DNA of 64,000 bases from contig NC_015556.1 of NCBI RefSeq assembly GCF_000213805.1, positions 4,665,001 through 4,729,000 of the forward strand, given 5' to 3'. A model generated the notes under the pieces. The model was not told the DNA's origin. It saw nothing but the letters and a program-made list of their open reading frames with translations, and did no database searches. This stretch comes from Pseudomonas fulva 12-X. GTDB lineage: Bacteria > Pseudomonadota > Gammaproteobacteria > Pseudomonadales > Pseudomonadaceae. Positions 9,243 through 17,253 of the stretch are shown piece after piece (within the stretch, counting starts at the first letter, position 1; each line of letters begins with the position of its first letter). Both the position numbers and the translations under genes were made by a program.

Positions 9243-11563
9243 TGCGGCGCATCGACAACGCCTGGGCGGATCTGCCACTGCGCGGCAAGGCACTGGTCGG
9301 CATCTCGCTGCCGCTGGTGATCCTGCTGATGTCGCTGGTGCTGATCTACTTCACCGAGCGGCAGACCGCCCGCGCCGAGGAGGACGTACGCCGGGTGCTG
9401 CAGGTGCAGGGCGACATCCAGGCCGTGCAGACCCTGCTGGCCGAGGGCGCAGCCAGCGTGCGCGGCTACCTGCTGACGCGTAGCGACGACTTCCTGCCGG
9501 CCTACCAGCAGACCGAGCCGCGCATCGAAGCGGCGCTGGCGCGCCTGGACGCCAACATCCGCGATGCCGAAGTACGCCAGCGCCTGGATCGCATCAAGCC
9601 GCTGATCAGCAATCAGCTGCATGGCCTGGACGTGCTGCGCAACGTCGACCTGCGCCAGGATCAACAACAGATCGCCACCGTGCTCGGCGACAGCAAACGC
9701 ATGCTCGACACCCTGCGCGACCAGATCGACGCCATGCGCGTGCGTGAAGACGCCCTGCTCGCCGACCGCACCGCCAACGCCGCCGACAATCGCCAACGCC
9801 TGCTGCTGGCCACCCTGCTGGCGGCCGGCTGCGGGCTGTTCGGTGCGATCGTCGCCGTGCTGCTGCTCTCCAGCGGTATCGTCAGCCGCGTCCAGCGGGT
9901 GCAACGTAGTGCCCGCCACCTGGCGCTCGGCAACCCGCTGAAACCGCGGCACCACGAGCGCGACGAGATCGGCCGCCTGGGTGCCAGCCTGGAAGAAGCC
10001 AGCCAACTGCTGGCCCAGCGCGAACGCGCCCTGCGCGACAACGAGGAGCGCCTGCGGCTGATCATCGAGGGCGTGCGCGACTACGGCATCTTCGCCCTCG
10101 ACCCGGACGGCCACGTCACCACCTGGAACGCTGGCGCCGAGCGGATCAAGGGCTACAGCGAAGCGGAAATCATCGGCCGGCATTTCTCGCTGTTCTATCC
10201 CCCCGAGCAGCGCCCGCATCACCCGCTGTACGCCCTGCGGGTCGCCGCCGAAAAGGGCCGCTACGAGGAAGAGGCGTGGCGCCTGCGTCGCGACGGCTCA
10301 CGCTTCTGGGCCAGCGTGGTGATCACCGCCCAGCACGACGCCAGCGGAACGCTACGCGGCTTCTCCAAGGTCACCCGCGACATCACTGACCGCCGCGCCG
10401 CGGATATCGCCCTGCGCGCCGCCCGCGAGGAGGCCGAGAATGCCAGCCAGGCCAAGAGCGAGTTCCTGTCGCGCATGAGCCACGAGTTGCGCACGCCGCT
10501 CAATTCCATTCTCGGCTTCGCCCAACTGCTCGACCTGGAATCGCCCAGACCCCAGGTCACCCACATCCTGCGCGCTGGCCAGCACCTGCTCACGCTGATC
10601 AACGAAGTGCTCGACATCGCCCGCATCGAGGCCGGCCGCCTGCCGATGAGCCCGGAAGCCATCGACCTGCACGGCGTGGTGCATGAAGCCATGACGCTGA
10701 TTTCGCCACTGGCCGACGAAGCCGGCATCCGCCTGCGCCCGCTGCCACCGAGCACCACGCCGGCTGGTGTGATGGCCGACCGACAGCGCTTGATCCAGGT
10801 GCTGCTCAACCTGCTCTCCAATGCGGTGAAGTACAACCGCCCAGGCGGCGAGGTGCATCTGGACATCGAATGGCGCGGTGAGCGCCTGGCCCTGGCGGTC
10901 AACGACACTGGCGCAGGCATCGCGCCGGCTGACCTGCAGCGACTGTTCCGGCCCTTCGAGCGCCTGGGCGCGGACCAGCACAGTGAAGGCACCGGCCTGG
11001 GCCTGGCGCTGAGCCGCAACCTGCTGCAGGCCATGGACGGCACGCTCGACGTGATCAGTGAGATGGGCACCGGCAGCCGCTTCGTGCTGAGCCTGCCGGC
11101 GGCACAGGTCGAGCCCGTAGCGGCTCATGACGATCCCTGGCGGCCAAGCGCGCCGCCCGTGCCGATCAGTGCGCCGGAGAGCGGCAAACTGACCCGCGTG
11201 CTGTGCATCGAGGACAATCTGTCCAGCCAGGCGCTGATCGAAACCCTGCTGCAGCGCCGCCCGGGCGTGCAGTTGCTGTCGAGCATGCAGGGCCAGCTCG
11301 GCCTCGACCTGGCTCGCCAGCACCTGCCGCGGGTGATCCTGCTGGACATCAACCTGCCGGACATGACCGGCATCGACGTGCTCAAACGCCTGCGTGCCGA
11401 CCCGTTGACCGCCGCCATCGCCGTGCTGATGATCACCGCCGATGCCAGCACCGCGGCCCGGCGCGCCATGCAGCAGGCCGGCGCCACGGCGATTCTCACC
11501 AAGCCCATTCACGTGCCTACCTTTCTGGCCTTTCTCGACCAGCACCTGCCGGAGCCCCCATGA
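9239..11563 (+). CDS. Hybrid sensor histidine kinase (CHASE3-HAMP-PAS-HisKA-HATPase-REC)
   Basis: 774-residue membrane kinase. Two transmembrane helices (about 20-41 and 182-206) flank a helical periplasmic CHASE3-type domain. HAMP (about 207-255), PAS/PAC (about 270-385, with ITDRR), HisKA with His415 in MSHELRTPLNSI, HATPase (about 520-625, with GTGLGLALS) and a C-terminal receiver with Asp703 in LLDINLPDMTG follow. The start ATG overlaps the stop of the LuxR regulator and the stop overlaps the next receiver gene (ATGA), so all four proteins are translationally coupled. The ligand is unknown. Confidence 0.92.
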   Translation: MMRRIDNAWADLPLRGKALVGISLPLVILLMSLVLIYFTERQTARAEEDVRRVLQVQGDIQAVQTLLAEGAASVRGYLLTRSDDFLPAYQQTEPRIEAALARLDANIRDAEVRQRLDRIKPLISNQLHGLDVLRNVDLRQDQQQIATVLGDSKRMLDTLRDQIDAMRVREDALLADRTANAADNRQRLLLATLLAAGCGLFGAIVAVLLLSSGIVSRVQRVQRSARHLALGNPLKPRHHERDEIGRLGASLEEASQLLAQRERALRDNEERLRLIIEGVRDYGIFALDPDGHVTTWNAGAERIKGYSEAEIIGRHFSLFYPPEQRPHHPLYALRVAAEKGRYEEEAWRLRRDGSRFWASVVITAQHDASGTLRGFSKVTRDITDRRAADIALRAAREEAENASQAKSEFLSRMSHELRTPLNSILGFAQLLDLESPRPQVTHILRAGQHLLTLINEVLDIARIEAGRLPMSPEAIDLHGVVHEAMTLISPLADEAGIRLRPLPPSTTPAGVMADRQRLIQVLLNLLSNAVKYNRPGGEVHLDIEWRGERLALAVNDTGAGIAPADLQRLFRPFERLGADQHSEGTGLGLALSRNLLQAMDGTLDVISEMGTGSRFVLSLPAAQVEPVAAHDDPWRPSAPPVPISAPESGKLTRVLCIEDNLSSQALIETLLQRRPGVQLLSSMQGQLGLDLARQHLPRVILLDINLPDMTGIDVLKRLRADPLTAAIAVLMITADASTAARRAMQQAGATAILTKPIHVPTFLAFLDQHLPEPP

Positions 11564-12033
11564 GCGACGATTACCGCATCCTGATCATCGACGATCAGCG
11601 CCCCAACCTGGACCTGATGGAACAGCTGTTGGCCCGCGAAGGCCTGCACAACGTGCTCAGCAGCACCCAGCCGACCCGGGCGCTGGAGCTGTACAACAGC
11701 TTCGAGCCGGACCTGGTGATTCTCGACCTGCACATGCCGGACTTCGACGGTTTCGCGCTGATGGAGCAGCTCAACCGGCGCATCCCCCAGAACGATTACG
11801 TGCCGCTACTGGTGCTGACCGCCGACGTCACGCGTGCCACGCGCCTGCGCGCCCTGGCCCTCGGCGCACGGGATTTCATCAGCAAGCCGCTGGACGCCCT
11901 GGAAACCATGCTGCGGGTCTGGAACCTGCTGGAAACCCGCGCGCTGTACAAGGCGTTGCGGGCGCGGCTGAGCGAGCCGCAGCTCGAAGCGCTGCTACAA
12001 CCGCTGGTGGCGCAGCGCCAGGGAAGACGTTGA
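11560..12033 (+). CDS. Single-domain response regulator (receiver only)
   Basis: 157 residues. The receiver domain (about 5-125) has DDQ acidic residues, Asp56 in LVILDLHMPDFDG, Thr in LTAD and Lys in FISKPLD. A short helical tail (about 130-157) carries no DNA-binding or enzymatic domain. The sequence resembles the receiver of RpfG-type proteins, but no HD-GYP domain follows. It overlaps the hybrid kinase by 4 bp and is the last gene of the cassette. It could act by protein-protein contact or as a phosphate shuttle. Confidence 0.88.
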   Translation: MSDDYRILIIDDQRPNLDLMEQLLAREGLHNVLSSTQPTRALELYNSFEPDLVILDLHMPDFDGFALMEQLNRRIPQNDYVPLLVLTADVTRATRLRALALGARDFISKPLDALETMLRVWNLLETRALYKALRARLSEPQLEALLQPLVAQRQGRR

Positions 12034-12035
12034 CC

Positions 12036-12479
12036 TTAGAGCGGCTTGGCACCCATCACCGCCATGATCACCACCAGCAGCACGACGATCAGCGCGGTGT
12101 AGACCGTCACCAGGCGCAGTGACTTGGCGGGCACCGTGCCCTCGGCTTGAGCCTGCCAGGCGCCAAGGCGGCCGAGCAGCAACAGGCCGACGATCATCAG
12201 CACGCCAAACAGGATGCTGCCCAGCAGCAGCCATAGCTGGCTCAGCGGCCAGCCGGCCAGGTTGACCATCCACCAGCCGGTCACCGGCAGGCTCAGCGCC
12301 AGCACGGCGAACACCGGCAGGCTGATGGTGCGGGTACGCCGCAGCTTGCGTTGCAGCACCTCCCGGTCGCCGCCGCGCCAGGCTTTCCAGAGCATGAAGG
12401 CATGGGCCAGCACACCGGCCAGCAGCAGAATGCCGGGCAGCGCATGGAGGACTCTGATCAGCAGATAATGCTCCATCAC
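12036..12479 (-). CDS. DUF2269-like integral membrane protein
   Basis: 147 residues with four predicted membrane helices (about 5-30, 50-72, 80-104 and 122-144) and a basic cytoplasmic loop (KAWRGGDREVLQRKLRRTR). It looks like the DUF2269 family of small four-helix proteins; no function is known. It converges on the signalling cassette with a 2-bp gap, so the two transcripts end against each other without an obvious terminator. Family assignment is tentative. Confidence 0.65.
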   Translation of the reverse strand: MMEHYLLIRVLHALPGILLLAGVLAHAFMLWKAWRGGDREVLQRKLRRTRTISLPVFAVLALSLPVTGWWMVNLAGWPLSQLWLLLGSILFGVLMIVGLLLLGRLGAWQAQAEGTVPAKSLRLVTVYTALIVVLLVVIMAVMGAKPL

Positions 12480-12507
12480 GGTTTCCTTCGATTTTTATAA
12501 AGAGTGG

Positions 12508-12539
12508 CCCTGGGTATCGCTTCGCTCAACCCAGGCTAC
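12508..12539. repeat. Dispersed 32-bp repeat, copy 1
   Basis: Reads CCTGGGTATCGCTTCGCTCAAC then CCAGGCTAC. Near-identical copies occur at 41189-41220 (inverted) and 41255-41286. The ends CCTGGG / CCCAGG are complementary, so each copy can form a small hairpin. It is a typical short intergenic Pseudomonas repeat, lying here between the DUF2269-like gene and ilvA. Confidence 0.75.
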
Positions 12540-12575
12540 GGGGCGAACCTCCGCAACCGGGATTGAGCAGCGCGA

Positions 12576-14114
12576 CTAACCGAGAAAAAGCCTATAGGCG
12601 GGGTTGTCGGTTTCATCCCAATACGGATAGCCGATGGCATCCAGCGCTGGCGTGAGCAGGTGGCGCTCGTCTTCCGGCACCTGCAGGGCCGCCATCACGC
12701 GGCCATCGGCCGCGCCGTGGTTGCGGTAGTGGAACAGGGTGATGTTCCAGCGCCCGCCCAGCTTGTCGAGGAAGTTGAACAGCGCACCGGGCCGCTCCGG
12801 GAATTCGAAGCGGAACACGCACTCGTTCGGCACCGCCGCGGCATGGCCACCGACGGTGTGGCGGATATGCAGCTTGGCCAGTTCGTTGTCGGTCAGGTCG
12901 AGCACCGGGAAGCCCTGACTGCGCAGGTTTTCCACCAGTGCCGCACGCGGGTCGTTCTCCGGGTGGGTCTGTACGCCGACGAAGATGTGCGCCTCACCGT
13001 CCTGGTGATAGCGGTAGTTGAACTCGGTGATCTGCCGCTTGCCGATGGCCTCGCAAAAAGCCTTGAAGCTGCCGGGCTGCTCGGGGATGGTCACGGCGAT
13101 GATCGCTTCACGCTTCTCACCCAACTCGGCGCGCTCGGCCACGTGGCGCAGCCGATCGAAGTTGACGTTGGCGCCGGAGTCGATGCCGACCAACGTCTGG
13201 CCGGTGATGCCTTCGCGCTCGACGTACTTCTTGATGCCGGCCACGGCCAGGGCGCCAGCAGGCTCGGTGATCGAGCGAGTGTCGTCGTAGATGTCCTTGA
13301 TCGCCGCACAGATCTCGTCGGTGCTGACGGTGATCACCTCGTCGACATGATCCTTGCAGATATCGAAGGTGTGCTGACCGATCTGCGCCACCGCCACGCC
13401 GTCGGCGAACAGCCCGACTTGCGGCAACACCACGCGCTCACCGGCAGCCAGGGCCTGCTGCAGGCAGTTGGAGTCGTCCGGCTCGACGCCGATGACCTTG
13501 GTTTGCGGGTACAGGTATTTGACGTAGGCGGCGATACCGGCGATCAGGCCACCGCCACCGACCGGTACGAAGATCGCGTGCAGCGGGCCCTGGTGCTGGC
13601 GAAGAATCTCCATCGCCACCGTGCCCTGGCCGGCGATCACGTGGGGGTCGTCATAGGGGTGCACGTAGACCAGGCCCTTTTCCTCCACCAGCTTCAGCGA
13701 ATAGGCCAGGGCTTCTGGGAACGCATCGCCGTGCAAAACGGCGTTGCCACCACGCGAGCGCACACCCTGCACCTTGAGCTCAGGCGTGGTGCGCGGCATG
13801 ACGATGGTGGCGTTGACGCCCATATGTTTGGCGGCCAGGGCCAGGCCCTGGGCATGGTTGCCGGCCGACGCAGTGACCACGCCGCGGGCCAGTTCTTCAG
13901 GGCTGAGCTGGGCGAGCTTGTTGTAGGCGCCACGAATCTTGAACGAGTACACCGGCTGCAGATCCTCACGCTTGAGCAGAATCTGATTGCCCAGGCGTTC
14001 GGAAAGCTGGCGAGCGGGTTGCAGCGGGGTTTCCACGGCAACGTCATAGACACGGGAGGTCAGGGTCTTCTTGACGTACTGTTCGAGCATGGCGGGCATC
14101 GCAGGCGGCTTCAT
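12576..14114 (-). CDS. ilvA: Threonine ammonia-lyase (biosynthetic) IlvA
   Basis: PLP enzyme that converts threonine to 2-oxobutanoate, the committed step to isoleucine. The catalytic domain (about 10-330) has the PLP lysine in YSFKIRGAYNK (Lys59 in this numbering). Two C-terminal ACT-like regulatory domains (about 345-512, beginning near REAIIAVTIPEQPGSF) indicate the isoleucine-inhibited biosynthetic form. The ATG at 14114 has GAGG 6 bp upstream; the ATG at 14090 (MLEQYVKK, 504 residues, the usual length) has no visible ribosome-binding site. Either start is possible. It diverges from rpiA. Confidence 0.95.
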   Translation of the reverse strand: MKPPAMPAMLEQYVKKTLTSRVYDVAVETPLQPARQLSERLGNQILLKREDLQPVYSFKIRGAYNKLAQLSPEELARGVVTASAGNHAQGLALAAKHMGVNATIVMPRTTPELKVQGVRSRGGNAVLHGDAFPEALAYSLKLVEEKGLVYVHPYDDPHVIAGQGTVAMEILRQHQGPLHAIFVPVGGGGLIAGIAAYVKYLYPQTKVIGVEPDDSNCLQQALAAGERVVLPQVGLFADGVAVAQIGQHTFDICKDHVDEVITVSTDEICAAIKDIYDDTRSITEPAGALAVAGIKKYVEREGITGQTLVGIDSGANVNFDRLRHVAERAELGEKREAIIAVTIPEQPGSFKAFCEAIGKRQITEFNYRYHQDGEAHIFVGVQTHPENDPRAALVENLRSQGFPVLDLTDNELAKLHIRHTVGGHAAAVPNECVFRFEFPERPGALFNFLDKLGGRWNITLFHYRNHGAADGRVMAALQVPEDERHLLTPALDAIGYPYWDETDNPAYRLFLG

Positions 14115-14221
14115 GGAGGACCTCGGAGTCTAACCTAGCCATCCGCCGAGCGACCATACGAATTCCGGGGTTTTGCCGGCTATAATCGCGACCTCGTTTC
14201 CTTCCTTCTCGTGGAACCCGC

Positions 14222-14893
14222 ATGACCCAGGATCAGCTCAAACAAGCCGTGGCCCAGGCCGCCGTCGACTTCATCCTTCCCAAGCTCGACGCCAAGAGCA
14301 TCATAGGGGTCGGCACCGGCTCCACGGCCAACTGCTTCATCGACGCCCTGGCCAAGCACAAGCTGGAGTTCGACGGCGCCGTGGCCAGCTCCGAAGCCAC
14401 TGCCGCGCGCCTCAAGGGCCATGGCATTCCGGTGTACGAACTCAATACAGTCAGCGACCTGGAGTTCTACGTCGACGGCGCCGACGAAAGCGACGAGCGC
14501 CTGAACCTGATCAAGGGCGGCGGCGCGGCCCTGACCCGCGAGAAGATCGTCGCCGCGGTGGCGCGCACCTTCATCTGCATCGCCGACGGCAGCAAGCTGG
14601 TGCCGGTGCTCGGCGCCTTCCCACTGCCGGTGGAAGTGATTCCCATGGCCCGCAGCCACGTGGCCCGCGAGCTGGTCAAGCTGGGCGGCGACCCGGTGTA
14701 TCGCGAAGGCGTGGTGACCGATAACGGCAACGTGATCCTCGATGTGCACAACATGAGCATCACCGACCCGGTGAAACTGGAAGCGGACATCAACGCCATC
14801 GTCGGCGTGGTCACCAACGGCCTGTTTGCCGCCCGCCCCGCCGACCTGCTGCTGCTCGGCACCGCCGAAGGCGTCAAGTCGCTGCAGCGCTAA
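14222..14893 (+). CDS. rpiA: Ribose-5-phosphate isomerase A
   Basis: 223-residue cytosolic enzyme interconverting ribose 5-phosphate and ribulose 5-phosphate in the pentose phosphate pathway. RpiA-family motifs are visible: [11 protein letters not shown] (about 29-39), the catalytic DGADE (about 84-88) and [11 protein letters not shown] (about 97-107). It is divergent from ilvA and ends at a bidirectional terminator shared with the CarP-like gene. Confidence 0.97.
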   Translation: MTQDQLKQAVAQAAVDFILPKLDAKSIIGVGTGSTANCFIDALAKHKLEFDGAVASSEATAARLKGHGIPVYELNTVSDLEFYVDGADESDERLNLIKGGGAALTREKIVAAVARTFICIADGSKLVPVLGAFPLPVEVIPMARSHVARELVKLGGDPVYREGVVTDNGNVILDVHNMSITDPVKLEADINAIVGVVTNGLFAARPADLLLLGTAEGVKSLQR

Positions 14894-14905
14894 GCGCTCA
14901 GGTAT

Positions 14906-14945
14906 AAAAAGAAGGCCGAGAGAGCGATCACTCGGCCTTCTTTTT
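14906..14945. terminator. Bidirectional rho-independent terminator
   Basis: Ten-bp stem GAAGGCCGAG / CTCGGCCTTC (14911-14920 and 14931-14940) with A-run before and T-run after. It serves rpiA; its right side overlaps the end of the convergent CarP-like gene. Confidence 0.88.
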
Positions 14946-15842
14946 GAACACGTAAAAAAGATTCGGCTCGCTGGTCAGGTAGAGCACGCCCTGATCATCC
15001 ATGGTGATGCCTTCGGCCTGGGGCACTGATTTCTTCAGGCCGTGCTGGCCGGGCAGTAGCGACAGGCTGCTGATCGGTTTGCCATCCTGATCCAGCTCGA
15101 CGACCAGCCGCGACTCATCCGACAGCGCCAGCAGATGGCCGGTACGGCTGTCGTAATGCAGACTGGAGAGATCACGTACGAAGATGGCGGCGTCACGCTT
15201 GAGGTTTTCGCTGATCTGCACCGAACTGGGTACCGAAGGATCTAAGTTCGGAAAACCCTTTACTTCGTATATCCGCAGCGGATCGCGCTCCTTGGCGACG
15301 AAAAGACGCTTGCCCACCAGATCGTAGGCCAGGCCCTCGAAGCCCTTGTTGGCGCGCCCCATATCCAGTGTCACCGACAGCTGCTGGCCATCGGCGGCGT
15401 TCACCGAAGTGGTGGCGTCATCGATGCGCACATCCACCAGACGCTGCGGCCTCTCATCGGCGATCACCAGGTGGCCGGGGGCCACATATTCCACAGCCTC
15501 GGCATCGCCAAAGCCCACCAGCTCGATCTGCCGGAGCACCTCACCCTCCAGCGAGAGCTCGATCAAACGGGAGTTCTGGTTGGTAACGGTAAACAGGCTC
15601 TTGCGATCCGGATCATAGGTGAGCGCCGACACATCCTCTTTCACGCCTTCGAGGCGTTTGCCTTCGATCACCACCTCGTAGTCGTTCAGCCACAGCGAGT
15701 GATCCGGCGCCTGGGTGGGCTGGTTGACGTTGAACCACAGCCGCTCAAAGAGTCGGAATTCGTAACCCACGACAGCGATAGCCGCCAGAGACAGAACAAC
15801 CAGCAACAGAACAATACGCTTGATTGAAAACACAGGGCCCAT
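14928..15842 (-). CDS. carP: SdiA-regulated-domain beta-propeller protein, CarP-like
   Basis: 304 residues with one N-terminal membrane anchor (about 8-28) and an exported domain of repeated beta-strand blocks (VSALTYDPDRKSLFTVTNQN, FEGLAYDLVGKRLFVAKERD, DLSSLHYDSRTGHLLALSDE). This is the SdiA-regulated/YjiK-type propeller. P. aeruginosa CarP (PA0327) has this architecture and lies near rpiA and carO; it is a CarSR target involved in calcium homeostasis. The symbol is given by architecture and synteny. The biochemical activity is unknown. Confidence 0.72.
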   Translation of the reverse strand: MGPVFSIKRIVLLLVVLSLAAIAVVGYEFRLFERLWFNVNQPTQAPDHSLWLNDYEVVIEGKRLEGVKEDVSALTYDPDRKSLFTVTNQNSRLIELSLEGEVLRQIELVGFGDAEAVEYVAPGHLVIADERPQRLVDVRIDDATTSVNAADGQQLSVTLDMGRANKGFEGLAYDLVGKRLFVAKERDPLRIYEVKGFPNLDPSVPSSVQISENLKRDAAIFVRDLSSLHYDSRTGHLLALSDESRLVVELDQDGKPISSLSLLPGQHGLKKSVPQAEGITMDDQGVLYLTSEPNLFYVFKKKAE

Positions 15843-15876
15843 GGCAACTCACATATGCAACGACAGAAATGACAAC

Positions 15877-15904
15877 GCCGCCCCTCGGTGTGTCGAGAGG
15901 CGGC
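15877..15904. terminator. Hairpin between carO-like and carP-like genes
   Basis: GCCGCCCCTC and GAGAGGCGGC form a stem with one mismatch and an 8-nt loop. It lies just after the stop of the carO-like gene on the minus strand. The T-run after it is poor, so it may only partly stop transcription into carP. Confidence 0.45.
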
Positions 15905-15941
15905 CATTCAGTGCAGTGACGGGAAGCTAACAGCGTGGCGG

Positions 15942-16289
15942 TTATTTCACCAGCTCGACGATATCGACGTCGATTTCACGGCTGGTCAGGTCTTTGTCGA
16001 CCTCGCCGGTCAGCTTGACGGTGGCTTTCTCGGAGATGGCTTGCGGCGGCCAGTCTTCGTCGTCGATCTCGACGTGGATGGTGCCGGTGGCGTCCTTGAA
16101 CTCATAGAGTTCGTCCTGCAGGCGCTTTGTGATCTGGCCTTGCAGTACCACTGGCGTATCGTCGCCGGCTTTCAGAGCCTGTTCAACGGTAGTGACCTGG
16201 GCGACCTGGCCCGGGCCGGTGTAGCCGGCAGCCAGAGCGGCAGTGGAGAACAGCGGAGCGAGCAGCAGAGCGATAACGGGAGCTTTCAT
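15942..16289 (-). CDS. carO: Periplasmic OB-fold protein, CarO-like (NirD/YgiW/YdeI family)
   Basis: 115 residues with a signal peptide ending near ALAAG (residue 20) and a single bacterial OB-fold (BOF) domain, seen in VVLQGQITKRLQDELYEFKDATGTI and VKLTGEVDKDL. Members are periplasmic stress proteins; E. coli YgiW is under QseB/PmrA-type control. In P. aeruginosa the syntenic CarO (PA0320) is induced by calcium through CarSR. A triple TTAAG direct repeat lies 61-88 bp upstream. The symbol is based on family and neighbours. Confidence 0.78.
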   Translation of the reverse strand: MKAPVIALLLAPLFSTAALAAGYTGPGQVAQVTTVEQALKAGDDTPVVLQGQITKRLQDELYEFKDATGTIHVEIDDEDWPPQAISEKATVKLTGEVDKDLTSREIDVDIVELVK

Positions 16290-16349
16290 GGGGATGACCC
16301 TCTATCTGTAGATGACGGGGTCAGGTTAAGTCGCCTAGCTGAAACGAGG

Positions 16350-16377
16350 CTTAAAGGCGGCTTAAGCGAAGCTTAAT
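16350..16377 (-). promoter_or_regulatory. Triple TTAAG box upstream of carO-like gene
   Basis: On the minus strand three hexamers, ATTAAG, CTTAAG and TTTAAG, are spaced exactly 11 bp apart (ATTAAG-N5-CTTAAG-N5-TTTAAG). This matches the direct-repeat layout bound by OmpR-family regulators such as PmrA/QseB. It is 61-88 bp upstream of the start codon. Which regulator binds is inference; CarR is the obvious candidate. Confidence 0.6.
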
Positions 16378-16449
16378 TGGCAGGAGGGCGGTTTCAGGGC
16401 CATGTGGCGTGAACGGCCGATCGTTCCCGTAGGATGGACTGGTGATTAT

Positions 16450-16503
16450 CTGTGGGAGCGGGCCATGCCCGCGAAAAATCACGGGTATGGCCCGTTCCCA
16501 CAG
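16450..16503. repeat. Complete 54-bp REP-type inverted repeat, copy A
   Basis: Begins CTGTGGGAGCGGGCCATG and ends with the near complement GGCCCGTTCCCACAG, enclosing an AT-rich AAAAATCAC centre. It differs from the copy at 36044-36097 at only two positions, and the preceding ATTATC is also shared. It forms a long hairpin between carO and the FAH gene. Confidence 0.85.
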
Positions 16504-16562
16504 GTGAAACAACGATGTCTGCTTCTGCCTTTCAGCAGCCCGTAGACTGGGCGCTACGCCTG

Positions 16563-17228
16563 TCAGATCACCCGGCTGGCAAAGCTCGAGTGACCGACCA
16601 GATCCAGCACCAGCTCGTCGCCCGTGTTCAGCGGGCCGACGCCAGCGGGTGTGCCGGTAAGGATCACGTCGCCGGGCTGCAGGTTGAAGTGGCCGGCCAT
16701 CTCCTGGATCACCGGCACGATCGGGAAGATCATGTCGGCGCTGGTGCCATCCTGGCGCACCTCGCCGTTGATGGTCAGGCGGATGCCGATGTCGGCCAGG
16801 TCGCTGACCGCGTCACCCGGCACGAAGGGTGCCAGCACGCAGGCGCCGTCGAAGGACTTGGCCGGCTCCCACGGGTGGCCCTTGTCCTTGAGCTTGTTCT
16901 GCACGTCGCGCAGGGTCAGGTCCAGGGCCGGGGCGAAACCGGAGATGGCGTCGAGCACTTCTTCTTCATTCGGCTTGCGCGACAACGGCTTGCCGATCAG
17001 CACGGCGATTTCCACTTCGTAGTGCACCGAGCCCCGGTCTTGCGGGATGCTGAAGCCGCCTTCCAGCGGCACCACGCAGCTGCCCGGCTTGATGAACAGC
17101 ATCGGCTCGGTCGGCAGCGGGTTGTTGAGTTCCTTAGCGTGTTCGGCGTAGTTACGGCCGACGCACACCACCTTGCCCAGCGGGAAATGGATACGGGTGC
17201 CATCGATGTACTGGTGCTGGTAGCTCAT
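16563..17228 (-). CDS. Fumarylacetoacetate-hydrolase family protein
   Basis: 221 residues, about the size of single-domain FAH enzymes such as FAHD1-type oxaloacetate decarboxylases/acylpyruvases. The metal-binding HYEVEIAVLIGK block (about 69-80, two glutamates) and the following LDLTLRDVQ segment are visible, as is the GDVILTGTPAGVGPL signature near the end. It starts 25 bp after the D2HGDH gene and is probably in the same operon. The substrate is not known. Confidence 0.88.
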   Translation of the reverse strand: MSYQHQYIDGTRIHFPLGKVVCVGRNYAEHAKELNNPLPTEPMLFIKPGSCVVPLEGGFSIPQDRGSVHYEVEIAVLIGKPLSRKPNEEEVLDAISGFAPALDLTLRDVQNKLKDKGHPWEPAKSFDGACVLAPFVPGDAVSDLADIGIRLTINGEVRQDGTSADMIFPIVPVIQEMAGHFNLQPGDVILTGTPAGVGPLNTGDELVLDLVGHSSFASRVI

Positions 17229-17253
17229 GGTCGCTCCTGTTGTTGTATTGGCT

